Shown piece after piece: positions 36,001 to 46,290 of a DNA stretch of 64,000 bases; position 1 is the first letter of the stretch; every line of letters begins with the position of its first letter. The stretch is from assembly GCA_027919835.1 (NCBI GenBank), contig JANVFP010000011.1, forward strand, positions 1,178,001 through 1,242,000. The letters run 5' to 3'. The position numbers and the translations under genes were made by a program. The notes under the pieces were generated by a model. The model did no database searches. It saw only the letters and a program-made list of their open reading frames with translations, and was not told where the DNA came from. The stretch is from Lentinula raphanica. Its lineage: Eukaryota > Basidiomycota > Agaricomycetes > Agaricales > Omphalotaceae.

Positions 36001-36236
36001 TGATCGACAACATTCCACGATTCATCGACCTATTATTCGTCAGAGAACTAGGAAAAACATTACAACCGTTCCTCATATCCAAGTTTAGTCTGGGCACATC
36101 CTCCGCCAATGAGCGTTGTGAAAAGTACCTGGGAGAGGATCCGCACACCGTGGCGAAGAGGGAGGAGCTTCTGGCGCGGAGGAAGAGGCTGGAGAGTGTT
36201 CGAAGGGAACTGGATGAGTATTCCCTTCGTGTTTGA
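33071..36236 (+). CDS. Dynamin-like large GTPase
   Basis: ATG 33071, about eleven exons, roughly 800 residues. GTPase motifs are all present: G1 GNQSAGKSSVVEAISG, G2 VPRDPGTCTRCP (with a Mx-like Cys-rich match), G3 DLPG after LSFID, and G4 TKPDMLG. Middle-domain blocks follow: PGIREDASKQLSECREAL, LVRGNAESAELIRQHRQTF and LPNNVPYESKASLIVRFQTT. A Ser/Thr/Pro-rich insert at about 35330-35780 replaces the pleckstrin domain. A C-terminal GED-like part follows: VMAEVRGYFQVAYKRMIDNI, PRFIDLLFVRELGKTL, LERRKRL-type helix. The domain order is that of fungal Mx/Vps1-like dynamins with a helical C-terminus. The membrane target is unknown; the lack of a PH domain makes it unlike endocytic dynamin. Confidence 0.88.
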
Positions 36237-39200
36237 TTCAGCCAGACGTACGATCTGCTGCCATATACGCTGTTGCATAATGTCCTGGACCTATATAGTA
36301 TAATATCGATATCTACTACTAGTATGCTGGATGTATATTTAATCGTACACCTTTCGCAAGGTTGATTGAAGCCTCTGCCAGAGGGTACATAATGCAATGC
36401 GTCAAATGGATTTACTTGGGTACTTAAGAGCCTGAGAAAATTCAAAAATACCGATCCAGCTTTAGCGCCTCGGTGCCCCAACTTCAATTTCTTTTCTGTA
36501 CTCATCTACAAAATACAATTCTTCACAGTGGCTTACAGTGGCGAAGACGCAACAATCAATAGGGTGTACGAGATTGATCTGAAGAAGTAGTGCGAAGAAA
36601 GGGGGGTTAGATGGTAGATACGGCTGCGCTGATCTTATTGAGAAATTCGTGGATCGTCGATAGGTAAGCGGTTTTCTGCGGTTTTTTGTCATCTCCTCGC
36701 ATGCAGCATAGTCACAGTACCAAGTGGTCGGGGTTCTATACCTACTCTGTGGCCAAGTTTGCAGCCGCCGCTATAGAGATTTCCGGTCCTAGATACTTGA
36801 AAGCCAAAAAACTCTTGATCACTGACCATCATCGAACCAATGCATCTTGTAAAATCCTACAAAAACACCTCCACGACTCTCCACGACCACCTGTGCGACG
36901 AATCTTCTGTTGTTAGCCCCAAGCAGACATGATCGTCCGAGGGAAATACGTTTTTCACAAGCAGAAGATATCTCCTGATAGTATCTTTAATGATTGGGTC
37001 TTTTGATAACTTACGCAGAATGAGTCCCCGGGGAACTGGACGATTGAATTGGGTCTTCGACGGATGGCATTGAGCTGCATTAAGTAAGATGCAAGAGAAA
37101 GGCGGAAGAGAGATGGTGTCAGAGAGGGTAGAGGGTATAGAAGTGAAGAAAGACCGTTGAGGAACAGGGAGGGATCTACGGCGCAGAACAGTGCATTGTC
37201 AATCAGTACTCCATCTGGCCACAAGATTCCACTGCATATAGTCGGTTAGAAAGCACGCGTCGCACAAGGTTATTGCGAACTCCTTCCCAATGAAAAATGA
37301 GCCACAAACGCTATCTTTCTAGGCCGTGCTATAGGAGCCTACAGGCAGCCTTTGCTTTCGATTTGAGGTAACTCTTGCTATGAACTTCCTCATCATCGTA
37401 ACTAATAATTATACCGGTAGTACATTATTGACATAGCCTTGACCCCGATTTCTGGATGAGGAGGAGCATCATTACCTCCTGCGGCGATTTGCTGAAAATG
37501 AACAGCCTCCCTCTACCGTCTTCTACTGGCAGCTTCTACCGTGTGCACCATCGATTCCATCTCTTCTCCTTCGCAGAATAGTGTTCTCTGAAGATGCGTC
37601 TGATAATTGACTAGACGAGATAAACCGGACGCGGAATATTTTCACTGCCTTGTGATTTACTTTGCTTCCTTAATTCCTAAAGCTACGGAGACTCGAGAGC
37701 AGAGTTGAGCAATTTTACATATCTTCCAACGGGGACGACTGGAAACAATCGCAAGAAACAGAAATAATCCGGCTCTGGATAATCAATCTGTAAGTCGGTT
37801 ACATACTTGTTATGTACTACAGCTACAGCCTTCGCAAATCTGCACTAAGTTGAACTAACAAATCTTAGCATAGGTCGACCGTCGCATAGGGTCGCATTTG
37901 GGAGTCGGCGAAACCCGACCTAGTACGTCCACTAATCTCACGCGTTAGCAAAGCCGGGGGCGCAAGCACCAACAGCGACGCTCAATACGCAGCCTCTTCC
38001 CCACTACGCTTGGACTCTTCTTAACTCGAGTTGATTGACCCTGCGCAGCCTCGTTTAGCATACTCAAGACATCCGAGTATCCAGCCTTGGCCCGTTTTAA
38101 TCTTGTCAGTTTTGTGAACTTGGTATGTAGCAGCTATCCAGCTCCATCAGACTTCATCAGATTCTCTGTATGGATTCGAATGCACTATAGAATTCTGTTA
38201 CGCCCTCAGGCTACGGCGCACGTCCTGTTACGCCAAGATGTGTCTGATGCAGACTGATGCAAAGTTCGTACCATCGATTACCATCGACCAGTATCGACCA
38301 GACTCCTGTGCAATCAGCATAACCAGGGAAACATGTATTGGATATCTTACGCTTGTACAATCTTTGAGGCTTTTGCTGAATTTTGATATTGGGCCCGGGG
38401 GTGACACGTTGAGAAGGAGCATGAGGGAGCATGAGGAGGCATGAGGTCTGGCACTTGGTTTCTTTCTGGGCAGTGGGCACCAGCAGGGGCACTGCTACTA
38501 CTAGGAAGATTGAATTCATTGCATTACATATGTTGAGTTCCCTTGGGCTCAAATTGTATTCCCTCATATCTCCTTGTGCTCCTCGCCCCCAAATTCCCTA
38601 TCCTGGCACATGCTGATAGGGAGTGAGAGGTTTTCATGACGGTGTACTGGCACCGTTCTCTTCTATTGGTTCGGGTTATACCCTGTTATACCTGAATCAA
38701 GGTTAACCCGCAGAAGGCTGTAGCTGGTGATGATGATAGTAGCCGGTTGAGATGAAGTCCGATGAAACGAGATGCCAACTTGTTGTTATTCTCAGCGTGA
38801 AACAGTGTGCACCGTGATACATATCTAGACGTTTGTCTGATACGGGAGGTTGACTGAGACCGAAGGTACTTACTACTTGTGGTTCCATCGAGCCCGAGTG
38901 AAAAAACCACGAGTCGGACTCTTGGGTTTGATTGTATACAGCAAGTTTGCCACTCCAGGAAGTAAGGGGAAGTAATTGAGGATTCAGGATAGTACTTACT
39001 TGAGCGATGCACCTCCGCATCTGCGTCAATTATGTACTGCTAAAAGGGTTTCTTTGATTTTGTGGAATCAGCAGAGTACCAGCATGTACCAGCCTGGCCA
39101 ACTTGGAAGGAAATCAAGGGAAATCACCGGACGGGGAAGGCGAGGGAAGGCGGGGGAGTGTTTCAGGGAATCGTTTGATGAAATTGCCTCGGATCTGATG

Positions 39201-39721
39201 CTGTCTGAATGCTCTCTTAGTATGCTCTCCGCTGCTCTCCGTCGTCTAAGTTCTCTGCCAATGCAACATCATCAACTGACAAGTCTTGATACTTACAAAT
39301 TCAATCATTGAGCAGGATGCATCAAGATCTCTCATCTGGTACATATCATGCATGAGCAGGTTCGAGCGCACCATCCTCTAATCGAAAGGACATGGTCGTC
39401 ACTCGTGGCCATATATAATCTCATGTTGCATGGCTGTCTGAACAAGCCATTCCAACTTTTGCCCACTTTCAAAACTTACTGCTGGCCAGTAACCTCGTCT
39501 CAGAGAGAACTTTCTTGTCTTCAGCTAGAACCTGAGTGAGTAACATCTCGCTCGTCTCAAACACGGAAACTGAACAAGTGGTTTGCTGCAGATTTTTTTC
39601 AACTTCGACAACTTTTAATCTATTGCCGCGTTTTTCTCAGTTCTGTCTTTTATTGTATCGTGAGTCGTCTGTTCTGTAACTTTGAGGAAGAAGTTGTTCT
39701 CAGCCCTAGCAACGATTCAGA
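36237..39721. other. Gene desert of 3.5 kb at the border of the repeat island
   Basis: No frame here shows conserved motifs or splice-linked coding. Weak frames at 36462-36692, 36686-36916 and 36955-37224 were not supported. The right third (38145-39240) is dense in short duplications, listed separately. It has no transposase remnant I can recognise. The base composition looks unbiased. Confidence 0.4.
38145..39240. repeat. Cluster of short local duplications
   Basis: At least nine close pairs or triplets of 6-11 bp words occur. They include CATCAG (38145, 38155), CTGATGCA (about 38244-38262), ACCATCGA/AGTATCGA triplet (38270-38302), GGAGCATGAG triplet (38415-38446), GTTATACC (38675-38692), GGAAGTAA (about 38958-38975), GTACCAGC (39076-39093), GGAAATCA (39108-39126), GGGAAGGCG (39134-39153) and TGCTCTCCG (39213-39232). 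They are separate sequences, not one satellite. Confidence 0.6.
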
Positions 39722-40058
39722 ATGCATTTCAAGTTCGCATTTTTCGCTCTTCTTTTTGCCTCTGTTGCGTGTGCTGCTCCGAACCCGGCCGGAAACCCCG
39801 GGACCGAGTCTCCTAAGTTTCCCAAGCCGACGCCAGTGAGCTTATGCTGTTCATTTTTAAAAAAGCTCCTCTCGCTGATCAAAAACGCAGCCTAGAGAAG
39901 GCGATCTGGAGGATGTGCGACAGGCTGTGATTGGGCTCCAGGATGCAGTACACCAGCTCCAGGGGGAAGTACGCCAGCTCCAGGAATACAAGCGAATGCA
40001 ATCCTCTGCACATCACTACAACCTGATGAATGCGGGATTCACTGGCCCTGAAATGTAG
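39722..40058 (+). CDS. Small secreted protein, 93 aa
   Basis: Exon 1 39722-39835 (38 codons) encodes a signal peptide, MHFKFAFFALLFASVACAAP, with likely cleavage after ACA, then a Pro/Gly/Asn stretch. Intron 39836-39890 is GTGAGC...ACGCAG, 55 nt. Exon 2 39891-40058 encodes an amphipathic helix with a repeated QLQ motif (AVHQLQGEVRQLQEYKRMQ) and ends at TAG. There is no cysteine after the signal peptide. It is the only convincing gene between 36.2 kb and the transposon and lies 720 bp from it. Effector-like size and context are suggestive only. Confidence 0.7.
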
Positions 40059-40780
40059 CACCGTGACATGCTTGCTGTGTATAATATTCATCTTCACCAA
40101 ATTATTGCAGTAACCATGTACATGCCAATTAGATTCCTTTTGATACGTGTTAGGACTAAGGCTTGTTAGTGTCACTATGCATTGAACATTCTGCTGACTA
40201 GTGATATGTGCTGTTGATTAATCATGGATACGCGAGTTTTCGACCAAGCGACCTCAAAGTATGCATTAGATTTATGAAGATCATTGAAATGATTCTGTCC
40301 CCTTCTGTCCCCCCCAGTGATGATCATAAATCAGTAAACTGTACAGCATGAATGAAGTGCTTTCCCCACTAGAGCTCTAACAACACCCTCTACTAACCAA
40401 CTCTCCTACCCGTTTATCGAACTTCCGAGTCTCTCCTCTAAAATCTTCGCTCTGATGACTAACTCAAACTCTCCATCAGCATTTCAAGACGGGGCTATAT
40501 CTCCAATGCAGTGTCAGTGCGACTCTTGACTCGACAGATGGTAGTATTGACCTCATCCTTGTCCCCTCGTGCCTCCAAGATACCATCGAGTGTGCTTCCG
40601 CTCAATGATCTTTCCCAATTCGTCTCCTTCGACTGAATTCCAGTCTTCGCTCATTCACCTCCGACAGATCTACCACTGATGGAGACGACAAATACCGCAT
40701 GACCGACCAGTGGATCGAGTTGGTTTCGGTCAGTCATTGCACAGTGCTCTGAGTTTTTCTGGCGGCTTGGAGTCTTTGTA

Positions 40781-40806
40781 CAGTTGGCGACAGTCAAAGT
40801 CGACAA
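40781..40806 (+). repeat. Left terminal inverted repeat of copy A
   Basis: Starts CAGTTGGCGACAGTCAAAGT and differs by one base (T at 40785) from the other three ends' CAGTCGG. Confidence 0.9.
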
Positions 40807-41114
40807 TTTTGTTGACCGAGTTTTTCAGACATGGGGAATAGTTCAAAATGCTTGTAAACTGTATGTAGAGGTTCTCTAGAGCCTAGTAATCGAGTTCCAA
40901 TGAGCAGATTTTCCATAACTGTGGTTTGAACTTTTTGACCCTCAAAAATTGGCCACACCCATAAAAAATTCACTAAAAATGCGCAAAAATGTGCAAACTG
41001 CTCCTTTTGATGTTCCGATCATGAATCAGTAATAAAATAATATATTGAACATGGTATTTTGGATGCTCAAAAAGTTAAAATCTATATGTAACTTCTCCAT
41101 TCTCTTGTCTAACA

Positions 41115-43785
41115 ATGGTTGGTGGACGCCCTCCGAAACAAAAAAGAAACATCAGTGGCTTGAAACACCACTCAAAAACCTCCACGAAACCTGCACCAAC
41201 GCCAGAGCCCGACGAAGTAGAGGGTTGTACAGGTTCGGAACCCCAATCTGAAGATGACACAGCTGTCATGGCACTTGGAGATGAGTGTTGGAAACTGTCT
41301 CAAGAAAGCACTGTCCATGAAGACTGGTTTGATGATGGAGATGAAGACTCGGAAGATGAAGATGAGGTTCTTCCTGGAGAAGACAAGAACAACACTTACT
41401 TCGAGCAAGATGATTTACAAGAAGCAATGTTGCAATACGCTGAGGAATTAGTTGATGAGGATATCCGGGATGAAGATTGGGTCCCAGATGATCTGAAACG
41501 AAAACCAAAGCAACGCAAGTCAGATCATCGAGGTCAGTAAATTTTGATTGATCAAAACAAGTCTCTTAAACCTCTGGAACTTCAAAACAGACCGAACATC
41601 AACATATGCGACAGGTCCAGACATCTCAAAGGCTTCAGCCCGTACTCAACGACGCCGGAAGAATGAACGAAAAGGCCAGAAGTCGCTGACTCTATTTGGA
41701 TTTACAGGAGGCAACGTCACCTCGAATGGCTTTCGCACTCTGGTTGGACCCACCATCACTGCCACTCCGAATGATTCATTACCGTCACATTTTCAACAGC
41801 AGTCCATCTCTCCAATCGACATTACCAGTGACTCGGACGAGCCTCAGTCGCAACCAAGAGAAGGTCACAAGTTGCCTGTTTTGGACTGCGAAAAATCGCC
41901 ACCACTGGAGCCAATATCTGTCGAAAATCATGAGGAGTCAGTGGAGCCCCTGCCGACTTTGGATGGTGACGACAACCATGCACCCATTGCTGAAACTTGG
42001 GAAGATGAGCTAGATGAGTGTGCTGGTCTTGACAAACCAACTGGGAAACGTGGGTGGGAGCAGTTGCGTGAAGAGATCAAAGCAGACCTTGCCTTGGCGA
42101 AGAAGAAGTTTATGCCACTCTCGCAAATCAATCAGCTCTTGATTCTTCGCAACTTTGCCACTCTCCAATTGAAGAATATCGGCCGGATAGAAGCCAGCAA
42201 GGCCATCGCTTTACAGTGGCATGAGAAGGAGGGTGTTCACTTTGCACGTCGTGTGAGGTCGCTTGCTAGGCACTATCAAGTGTTCGGACAGCTGCCAAAA
42301 GAGAAAAGAGGTGGATTACGCACTTCTCGAAGCCTCCTTACTGACGAAACAACCCGAAATGCTGCTCGCACTTGGCTCTTAGCCCAAAAGGTCGGCGATG
42401 TCACTCCTAAACGGTTTCAAACTGCTCTCAATGAAGTAATTCTTCCTAACCTGGGGATCAAGCGCAAATCTCCAATCTGTGTTCGGACTGCTCAACGCTG
42501 GCTTGTTGTGCTTGGTTGGCACTTGACGGCTTTGCGAAAGGGAGTCTATCTGGATGGACATGAACGTCCTGATGTTGTAAAATATCGTCAGGAATTCTTT
42601 TTGCCAAAAATGGCTGAATATGAGCGACGTATGGCCCGGTATGAAGGGCCTCTCTTGGAACGGACCCCTCCTGACTTGCAGCCTGGTGAAAAAGAAGTCA
42701 TTGCTATCTTCCACGATGAGTCGAGTATCCACGCTCTTGAATACAAATCAAAGGCTTGGTGAGATGTTCCATTTATTCATTTGCATCTTTCTGATATTTC
42801 TTAAGGCTCGGCAACAACCAGTCAATTTTGCAGAAAAAAACAAAAGGCCGCCTCATTCATGTGTCCGATTTCATCAATCAAGCTGATGGTCATCTTATCT
42901 GTCGAGGTGCCGATGGGAACATCACTCGGGACGCACGCAAAGTCATTTTTCCTGGATCTAATGGCGATGCCTGGTGGGATACTGCACAGTTACTCATTCA
43001 GATGAAGGACACAATCTCTATCTTTGAGGAAGCACACCCGGACTGCCAGGGATTGTTCATATTCGACCAATCTTCTGCCCATGCCTCACTTGGTCCAGAT
43101 GCACTTCGTGCATGGGACATGAATAAATCTGATGGCGGGAAGCAGCGCAAGCAACGCGACACAGTCATCCCTCAGTCTAACCCTGATCCAAGATTTCGTG
43201 GACTTGAACAGAAAATAACCTTACCCAATGGCAAGCCGAAGGGCTTGAAGCGAGTGCTTGAAGAGCGAGGCTTTAATGTTCAAAATATGAAGGCCAAATG
43301 CTCTCCCGTCTGTCCTTTCGAGAACACTGATTGCTGTATGGCCCGTCTCTTGAGCAAACAAGAAGACTTCATAAATCAACGCTCCATGCTTGAGATTTTC
43401 ATCACAGAATCTGGTCATTACTGTATTTTTCTACCAAAATTTCATTGTGAATTGAACCCAATTGAGATGGTATGTTTCGCTACTGTTGAAATCCTTTCCA
43501 ATGCTGATTTTGAGACAGTACTGGGGTTGGGTCAAGTACCGATTCAGGGAAAACCCTAAAAACTCCTGGCAAGAGGCCAAGACTGTAGCTTTCAAATATC
43601 TTGATGCATGTCCGCTCGATGTCATACAATGTTTCATCAATTGTTCTTTTCGATGGATGAGTGCATACCGGCTAGGACTTAAAGGAAAGGCAGCAGAATG
43701 GGCAGTTCAGAAGCAAAAAAGCCATCGTTCAGTGTCTGCAAGCGCAATGATGCATTTAGATGCTATTTTGAATGCTTCGTCATAG
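41115..43785 (+). CDS. DDE transposase, copy A
   Basis: Start ATG 41115, four exons; introns 41533-41590, about 42760-42807 and about 43469-43519 all keep frame, giving about 840 residues. The N-terminal 300 residues are polar and acidic. A helix-turn-helix-like part follows: LGIKRKSPICVRTAQRWLVV, preceded by TPKRFQTALNEVILPN. Catalytic residues are the Asp in VIAIFHDESSIHALEYK, the Asp in GLFIFDQSSAHASLGPDAL and the Glu in FHCELNPIE. The last join gives NPIEMYWGWVKYRFRE, a typical IS630-Tc1-mariner ending. By my count the second Asp and the Glu are separated by 132 residues. That spacer contains GGKQRKQRDT, PNGKPKGLKRVLEERG and a cysteine-bearing CSPVCPF...DCC segment. Confidence 0.9.
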
Positions 43786-43958
43786 TATATACCGTATCTA
43801 CCATGTACATACTTGAAAATTTTTGTCCCAAAAATTGGCCATACCAAAAAAGTCGTGGGAAAAATCTCGGAGGTGCGTTTTTTGACGTATTTTGCCTTCC
43901 TGACTTCAGATCTGGCCTCCATTTGGCCCAAAAAACTCAGGTTCAGCAACTATTCACT

Positions 43959-43984
43959 TTGTCGACTTTGACTGTCGCCGACTG
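43959..43984 (-). repeat. Right terminal inverted repeat of copy A
   Basis: Reverse complement begins CAGTCGGCGACAGTCAAAGT. Followed by the TA target duplicate at 43985-43986. Confidence 0.9.
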
Positions 43985-44285
43985 TAGATGGGGGATGAAG
44001 AAGGTGGGGGGAGAAGGGCAGAAAGACGGACGCGGGTTGGGCCCGGACGATAACTTCTTGTCAGACGTTTGGTCTTCATCCTTCAACCCAGAGTCCATAT
44101 CCGTATCTTCTTTGCCTTTGGTATCCGATGAACTAGAATGGTCTGACTATCCAACGGTTGGTGTGGGAGGGCGGGGATACTCATGGCTCGAATAGAATGG
44201 CGGGCAACGTTTGGATTTGCTTGATAAGATCTCATCCTTAGACACGCATTCTCTGAGCGGAAAAAGAGGACAATATTTCATGGAG

Positions 44286-44516
44286 GTCCGAGGGTGGATC
44301 GGTCTAGCTCTCATTCAGCGTCGAAGATCTCCCGAAGACAAAGGGCCTTTGGAAACAGCATCCAGTGTTACAGTGATTGCCCATGTTGAGTTGTGGAAGT
44401 CGTACAGGTGATTGTGGTGAAATCTGAAGCATCAAAATCATATCCACGAGTCCGGCTTGAAGGCGGAGCTGTGAATGCAGAAAGCCATTGGACCGTAGGT
44501 ATTAACGTATGAGTAG
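44286..44516 (+). other. Coding-like gene fragment inside the dynactin relic
   Basis: About 230 bp with no counterpart in the dynactin gene, lying between relic blocks. One frame reads VRGWIGLALIQRRRSPEDKG, then LETASSVTVIAHVELWKSYR. A +1 step then opens VIVVKSEASKSYPRVRLEGG, AVNAESHWTVGI. It has the look of a host coding fragment with a frameshift or lost intron. I do not recognise the source. Confidence 0.35.
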
Positions 44517-44541
44517 TATTACCTGGTCGAGTAAATGCATA

Positions 44542-45745
44542 TTGACAGACCTAAGAATTGAATCTCGAACTGACTATATCCAACATCGAACATGTGCATG
44601 AACCCTCCAACTTTCCAACCAGGACTTATCCTCGCCTCTGCTAGAAGGTTACACAAGCTGAATCAGAATCGCTGGCAATGGAATTGAAGGAGTTTGCTTC
44701 TTGTTCCTATACAATTTCATTAGTCCAATACGCTAAAGGAGGAGGGATACGGCAAGAAAAACTCACCCCAGGGCCCACCACGCACCAAACACTTCTAATC
44801 AGTGAACGTTCTTTGAACGCCCGGTTAGAGAACGACAAGTTGGAGTAAGTACTTGCAGATACGCGCGCTCAATGTCACGAACACTATGACAAAGTACACT
44901 GAAATCTTGAGGTATACCAGTGAACGCATGAAATCCTCTCGATGAATCGATCTGTGGTGAAAGAGATTGAAGCTATAATTTACGACACGACTCGAAGCGC
45001 GATAAGGAAGATAATCGGCATTTGCGATGGTGAAATGTGAAGAATGGAATGGTACAAGACGGACAGAGAACATCATATGAATTAGGACCGAGGAGGTTGG
45101 ACGACTCGATTGAGTAGATTCACGGCGAAAGATGAGACGGAGTTGTGGTTTGGAGTACGATTTGGGACCTGGTTCGTTTGGAGAGAAAAAAGTCCATCGA
45201 GCTTGATGATGAAACGCACTGGTCAATAGTGTGAGATGAGCAAAATTAACACGAAGGATACATCATCTTTATCAATGATATAGCTAGACAGCAGGTCTCT
45301 GATCCTGTTGCCTTCCGCCCTCCCTCTCCGCGTCATCGTTGGCTCAATACGTTCGGACGGTCATCTCATTGTCCAAGGAACAGCAGATACAGAGATCGAA
45401 TCCGGGATTTTCAAAACCAATACAGCAGCACGACGCGTCTGGTTGTCATGATGTAGGGTACTTCGCGCGCATTACTTTTGTAGGTTGGATGTGGAGGTTG
45501 TGGCTGAGGCGAGGGTCACCAAATTCGAGAGAGAGACGGGGAGCAAACACAACGAGTAGGAGATGCCTGAAACTTCATTCCTATCTGAAAGCGACAGCGA
45601 CGAATGATGGAGATGTGATCTGAAAGATGGAGGATGTTTTGAGTTTCAAATGCCAAGATGTGGAACGGGAAATCTCTCAAGTTGATTCAAGGCGTCACGC
45701 ACACGGTTCACCTCCAATGTCCATGTTGTACGGCACCATATTCAG
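44542..45745. other. Unassigned 1.2-kb segment between repeats
   Basis: A minus-strand frame 44825-45226 (133 codons) and plus-strand frames 45339-45623 and 45627 to about 45800 are open but have no recognised domain. The last runs straight into the inverted-repeat element. It may be the 5' half of a broken host gene. Evidence is not enough to call a gene. Confidence 0.3.
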
Positions 45746-45889
45746 CCAGACTTTTGCAAAAGATTCCGATAACTATCCAAACATGTTTTGCAAAATATCT
45801 GGATAGTTATCAGCACTGCCACAAATGAATATTTAAATCATTTAAAAAAGAATTAAAAAATAATAAAAATACTAAAAAACTGGGATTAA

Positions 45890-45951
45890 GCAACAAATCA
45901 GGCACCGACCGTGGGGGTAACCCCCACATAGGGAGGGGTCTGATTTGTTGC
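45890..45951. repeat. Nested perfect hairpins in the element core
   Basis: The outer 12-bp arms are GCAACAAATCAG (45890-45901) and its reverse complement (45940-45951). Within them lies a 17-nt perfect palindrome, GTGGGGGT-A-ACCCCCAC (45911-45927). Both stems are perfect. Confidence 0.85.
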
Positions 45952-45967
45952 CCAACATAAGGAAACT

Positions 45968-46072
45968 AGGGTTAGGGGTTAGGGGGTTGGGGCCTGTTAG
46001 GGGTTAGGGGTTGAGGATATTTTTCATGGGTTAGGGGTTAGGGTTAGGGGTTGGGGTTGGGGGTTGGGAGGT
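45968..46072 (+). repeat. Telomere-like GGGTTA/GGGGTTA tract
   Basis: Irregular array of GGGTTA, GGGGTTA and GGGGTTGG units, interrupted near 46010-46025. It resembles the fungal TTAGGG telomere word but is degenerate and lies inside an inverted-repeat element. It has many G-runs able to form quadruplexes. Confidence 0.85.
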
Positions 46073-46290
46073 AGCCCTAAACCTATATTACATAAGGGGG
46101 GTCTCAGTTTTCTCTAAAAATGGCTGGTTCAAGAGATATAAGCAATTCATTATTAAAAATAATATTTTAATTCTTTTATAAATCATTTAAATATTAGTTT
46201 TTTAGTAGGGCCGATGAGTTATCCAGATTTTTTGCAAAACATGTTTGGATAGTTATCGGAATCTTTTGCAAAAGCCTGGCAGAATCAGCT

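Larger units (their letters stand above)
40781..43984 (+). mobile_element. TA-target DDE DNA transposon, copy A (3,204 bp)
   Basis: Bounded by TA at 40779-40780 and 43985-43986. Terminal inverted repeats of about 26 bp begin CAGTYGGCGACAGTCAAAGT (40781-40806 and 43959-43984). It carries one intron-containing transposase gene on the plus strand. Its twin at 46714-49917 has exactly the same length and opposite orientation. I found six substitutions between them (at 40785, 40901, 42178, 42346, 42521 and 43963). An intact reading frame and near identity indicate recent movement. TA duplication and CAGT ends match the IS630-Tc1-mariner style. Confidence 0.92.
40398..44285 (-). pseudogene. Decayed copy of the dynactin last exon, split by a transposon
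   Basis: Positions 40398-40780 and 43985-44285 align end to end with the last exon of the dynactin gene at 52380-53085. Matching landmarks are CTACCCGTTTATCGAACTTC, CGACAGATGGTAGTATTGAC, ATACCGCATGACCGACC, TTCTTGTCAGACGTTTGGTC and ACAATATTTC. Many substitutions and indels destroy the frame. The 3,204-bp transposon sits at a TA whose counterpart in the intact gene is 52801-52802. A short block at 44517-44537 (TACCTGGTCGAGTAAATGC) also matches the start of the preceding dynactin exon (53135-53154), so the duplicated segment originally crossed an intron. Confidence 0.75.
45746..46279. mobile_element. Foldback/MITE-like element (534 bp) with telomere-like core
   Basis: Ends are near-perfect inverted repeats of about 60-65 bp: left CCAGACTTTTGCAAAAGATT, right (reverse complement) CCAGGCTTTTGCAAAAGATT, both continuing CCGATAACTATCCAAACATG. 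A second, AT-rich inverted block follows inward (about 45826-45880 with 46140-46205). It has no coding capacity. A CAG trinucleotide flanks both sides (45743-45745, 46280-46282), a possible 3-bp target duplication. The core carries nested hairpins and a G-rich telomere-like tract. Family is not recognised; non-autonomous mobility is inferred from structure. Confidence 0.7.

Noticed and set aside
36462..37224. Minus-strand genes in the desert (frames 36462-36692, 36955-37224)
   Set aside because: No motif, no supporting splice structure, and the first overlaps the region just downstream of the dynamin gene.
45968..46072. A chromosome end or fused telomere
   Set aside because: The GGGTTA units are irregular and are enclosed by inverted repeats of a 534-bp element, with ordinary sequence on both sides. 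An element-borne array is the simpler reading.
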